The position numbers were made by a program, and so were the translations under genes. From positions 14,570-78,569 of the forward strand of contig CAYNSX010000003.1 of the NCBI GenBank assembly GCA_964400165.1: a stretch of 64,000 bases of DNA, in the 5' to 3' direction. Shown piece by piece: positions 59,907 to 64,000 of the stretch (positions are counted from its first letter, which is position 1; the number at the start of each line of letters is the position of its first letter). Source of the stretch: CAYNSX01 sp964400165 (GTDB lineage Bacteria > Armatimonadota > Hebobacteria > CAYNSX01). The notes below the pieces were generated by a model that worked only from the letters and a program-made list of their open reading frames with translations, did not search any database and was not told where the DNA came from.

Positions 59907-60563
59907 ATGAGCAATATCGCTAGAATTGTTTTCTTCTTTACTGGGCTGGCCTTGATTGCCTTGGGCGTCTACCTGCTCCTTGAGAAGATAGCTGGCCACC
60001 ATCACCTTCCAACTCATCTGCTACTTGGTGTCGTAGCCTTCGGGGTGTGGTCTGCTTGGCGCGGTCTGGTGTCGCCCGAACATGTCAAGCTGGATGCGAC
60101 AACTTCGCCGGTCAATCCGAGCGAGGTTTCGGGTGAGAATTACTGGCCTGAATCGAAAGAAGCAACTGCCGCTGTTTGGTTTAAGTGGGGTCGGCAGAAG
60201 GGATTCGGTGCAATCAGCATTGTCTCGGGCCGCTTGGTGTTGAAGGGATACATGGGATCCGGCATCGGCAGCGTACTCTTGGCGATGTTCTTGGTGCCCA
60301 TTCTCGGTCCTCTGGCACACCTCACCGCGAGCCGTGTGGCTGAAAAGAAGTTCGCGTTCCCTCTCGCCCTCCTCCCTCACATTCGCAGAATTGTGATCCG
60401 CAGCCCCGGGAGCAAAACAATTCAGATTCACATCCCGCCCATCCACAGCGGAGAGGATGAGTTGGTTCTGAATCTTCCAAAGGCAAAGAAGACTGAACGC
60501 TTCCTCGAACTCCTCGAACTGGCATGGGGACGCGTCCACTCCCTACAGCCCATCCTCGGTTGA
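59907..60563 (+). CDS. Orphan membrane protein of unknown function
   Basis: The 218-residue product from the ATG at 59907 has two N-terminal membrane helices. Further hydrophobic segments near residues 120-145 and a soluble C-terminal part (GSKTIQIHIPPIHSGEDELVL) follow, and the protein resembles no family I know. The C-terminal half could be PH-like. The A+T content is higher than around it (34 G+C of 60 at 60181-60240), so it may be acquired. The ribosome site is weak. The frame is open further upstream, overlapping the foldase end. Confidence 0.6.
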   Translation: MSNIARIVFFFTGLALIALGVYLLLEKIAGHHHLPTHLLLGVVAFGVWSAWRGLVSPEHVKLDATTSPVNPSEVSGENYWPESKEATAAVWFKWGRQKGFGAISIVSGRLVLKGYMGSGIGSVLLAMFLVPILGPLAHLTASRVAEKKFAFPLALLPHIRRIVIRSPGSKTIQIHIPPIHSGEDELVLNLPKAKKTERFLELLELAWGRVHSLQPILG

Positions 60564-60669
60564 GTCACATTATTGCGACTTGCGATCGCGTGCCGCCTTG
60601 GAGCTCGGGGCAGACAAGCGTGTCTCTCCGCGCGCACGGGCCCTCGGCGCGCCCGCCCGCGGCCCCCGC

Positions 60670-60700
60670 GCCGTCCTGCCGCGGCGCGCCACAGGACGGC
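60670..60700. repeat. Inverted repeat before ilvE
   Basis: GCCGTCCTG (60670-60678) and CAGGACGGC (60692-60700) form a perfect 9-bp stem with a 13-nt loop in the 216-bp gap. It lies upstream of the ilvE promoter and may be a terminator of the preceding gene. There is no T-run. Confidence 0.45.
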
Positions 60701-60736
60701 CTCGGCCCTTGACCGCTTGCTCTCCAAGCGAGGTGG

Positions 60737-60764
60737 TTCATTTCCGCCCTCCCTATGGTATGAT
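60737..60764 (+). promoter_or_regulatory. Candidate promoter of ilvE
   Basis: TTCATT (60737-60742), 16 bp, TATGAT (60759-60764). The start of transcription would be near 60771, giving a leader of about 9 nt with GCAGG almost touching the first ATG. Confidence 0.45.
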
Positions 60765-60779
60765 TGATTCGGCAGCAGG

Positions 60780-61694
60780 ATGATGGCGAACGAACGCTGG
60801 GTCTACATTGATGGCGCCTACCTGCCGAGCGCGGAGGCGAAGGTCTCCGTGTTCGACCACGGCTACCTGTATGGGGACGGCGTCTTTGAGGGCATCCGCG
60901 CCTATCACGGGCGCGTCTTCCGCCTTGACGAGCACCTGGCGCGCCTCTACCGCTCGGCGCACTACCTCCAATTGCAGATCCCGCTGCCGGTCTCCGAGAT
61001 GCGCGAGGCCGTCCTGCGCACCTGTGCCCGCAATGAATTTGCGTCCTGCTACATCCGGCTCGTCGTCAGCCGCGGCTTCGGCGACCTGGGCATCGACCCG
61101 CGCAAGTGCCGCCAGGGCGCGACCGTCGTCATCATCGCCTCCGACATCGAACTGTTCCCGGCGAAGGTCTACGACGAGGGGCTGGAGATCATCACCTCGT
61201 CCTTCCGCCGCACGCCGCCCGACTCGCTCAACCCGAATGTGAAGACGCTCAACTACCTGAACTCCATCGTCGCCAAGATGGAAGCGACCCGCGCCGGCGC
61301 GCAGGAAGCCATCCTGCTCGACCACAACGGCTATGTCACCGAAGGCACCGGCGACAACATCTTCATCTACCGCGACGACGAACTGCTGACGCCGCCCCTC
61401 TACCTCGGCGTCCTGCCCGGCATCACCCGCCAGGCCATCATCGAGCTCGCGTCTGCCGACGAATTGCCGGTGCGCGAGCGGCCCTTCACGATGTTCGATG
61501 TCTACACTGCCGACGAAGTTTTCCTCACCGGCACCGGCGCCGAGATCATCCCGGTCATCCGCGCCGACGGCCGCTCCATTGGGAACGGGAAACCCGGACG
61601 GGTCACTTTGCGTCTGACTCAATGCTACCGCGAGTTGGTGAGCCGCGAAGGGGTCCCGATTCCCCTGCCTGGGGTCATGTCGCACGCCGACTAA
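60780..61694 (+). CDS. ilvE: Branched-chain amino acid aminotransferase
   Basis: Fold-type IV PLP aminotransferase for valine, leucine and isoleucine. The 304-residue protein carries the PLP lysine K155 in NVKTLNYLNSIVAK, the typical EGTGDNIFIYRD, PGITRQAI and FLTGTGAEIIPV. The first of two tandem ATGs at 60780 is chosen; 60783 is equally possible. The leader is very short. ClpC follows 40 bp later. There are no other branched-chain genes in the window. D-amino-acid aminotransferase is a less likely relative. Confidence 0.93.
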   Translation: MMANERWVYIDGAYLPSAEAKVSVFDHGYLYGDGVFEGIRAYHGRVFRLDEHLARLYRSAHYLQLQIPLPVSEMREAVLRTCARNEFASCYIRLVVSRGFGDLGIDPRKCRQGATVVIIASDIELFPAKVYDEGLEIITSSFRRTPPDSLNPNVKTLNYLNSIVAKMEATRAGAQEAILLDHNGYVTEGTGDNIFIYRDDELLTPPLYLGVLPGITRQAIIELASADELPVRERPFTMFDVYTADEVFLTGTGAEIIPVIRADGRSIGNGKPGRVTLRLTQCYRELVSREGVPIPLPGVMSHAD

Positions 61695-61734
61695 GCCGCA
61701 GCCACCGTCGCACCACTCGCCGTAGGGAGACACC

Positions 61735-64000
<2,266 letters not shown>

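Noticed and set aside
60564..60779. Leader of ilvE considered as a T-box, riboswitch or tRNA gene
   Set aside because: Only one 9-bp inverted repeat is visible; no T-box sequence, no acceptor stem with CCA and no cloverleaf could be formed by eye.

Overview
The window is 64 kb of dense, very G+C-rich bacterial chromosome with about 52 protein genes. There are no rRNA or tRNA genes, no CRISPR array and no insertion sequence that I can see. A 10-base run of N at 47951-47960 marks an assembly gap, so this is draft, probably metagenome-derived, sequence. ClpC, paired KtrA/TrkA-type proteins, a ComEB-TagO-MnaA-like cluster, a K+-independent-type proton pyrophosphatase and frequent ATGA/GTGA gene overlaps suggest a free-living bacterium of the Terrabacteria side (Armatimonadota or Chloroflexota-like lineages). 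That placement is an inference of low confidence.

Layout: 1-7.5 kb carries a partial lipoprotein, an M61 peptidase with PDZ domain, a threonine synthase and a large secreted NHL / metalloprotease-like / CBM9-like protein. 7.5-11.1 kb is a three-gene molybdenum hydroxylase operon. After a c-di-GMP enzyme (HD-GYP plus GGDEF) and a penicillin-acylase-family hydrolase, the molybdenum cofactor genes moeA-moaC-mogA follow at 16.4-18.7 kb, then two K+-transport regulators, phosphofructokinase, H+-pyrophosphatase and a small Lrp-type RAM protein. The minus-strand operon 29.8-23.8 kb (dCMP deaminase, TagO/WecA-like, WecB, AI-2E permease, UppP, MgtE) looks like undecaprenyl-phosphate-linked envelope synthesis. 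29.9-37.4 kb holds a sensor kinase with a Trp/Tyr-rich exported protein, and the overlapping operon MBL hydrolase, YqgF-CCA fusion, winged-helix regulator and YchF GTPase. 37.5-39.3 kb is a TlpA-type thioredoxin and a cysteine desulfurase.

The most unusual part is 39.3-45.1 kb. A 970-residue protein joins a complete MraY-like transferase, a helical-repeat middle and an aminoglycoside-phosphotransferase-fold kinase, and is co-transcribed with a zinc-ribbon/FHA protein. Next to it sits an AT-rich, probably acquired two-gene module (AAA ATPase plus DUF4276/TOPRIM-like protein) resembling split OLD/PARIS-type anti-phage systems. Then come a tiny Arg-rich ORF with its own promoter and a GNAT fused to a giant beta-sandwich protein, which the assembly gap interrupts.

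48.9-49.2 kb is an array of palindromes. Around it and beyond lie two TldD copies and one TldE (peptide-processing proteases), an M32 carboxypeptidase, a GGDEF cyclase, and an SPFH membrane protein operon. That operon also encodes a 57-residue ribbon-helix-helix protein and has a candidate operator over its -10 box. The window ends with a parvulin-type foldase, an orphan membrane protein, branched-chain aminotransferase and the start of clpC. Well-formed sigma70-type promoters (TTGNNN, 16-18 bp, TATNNT) could be placed before several operons.
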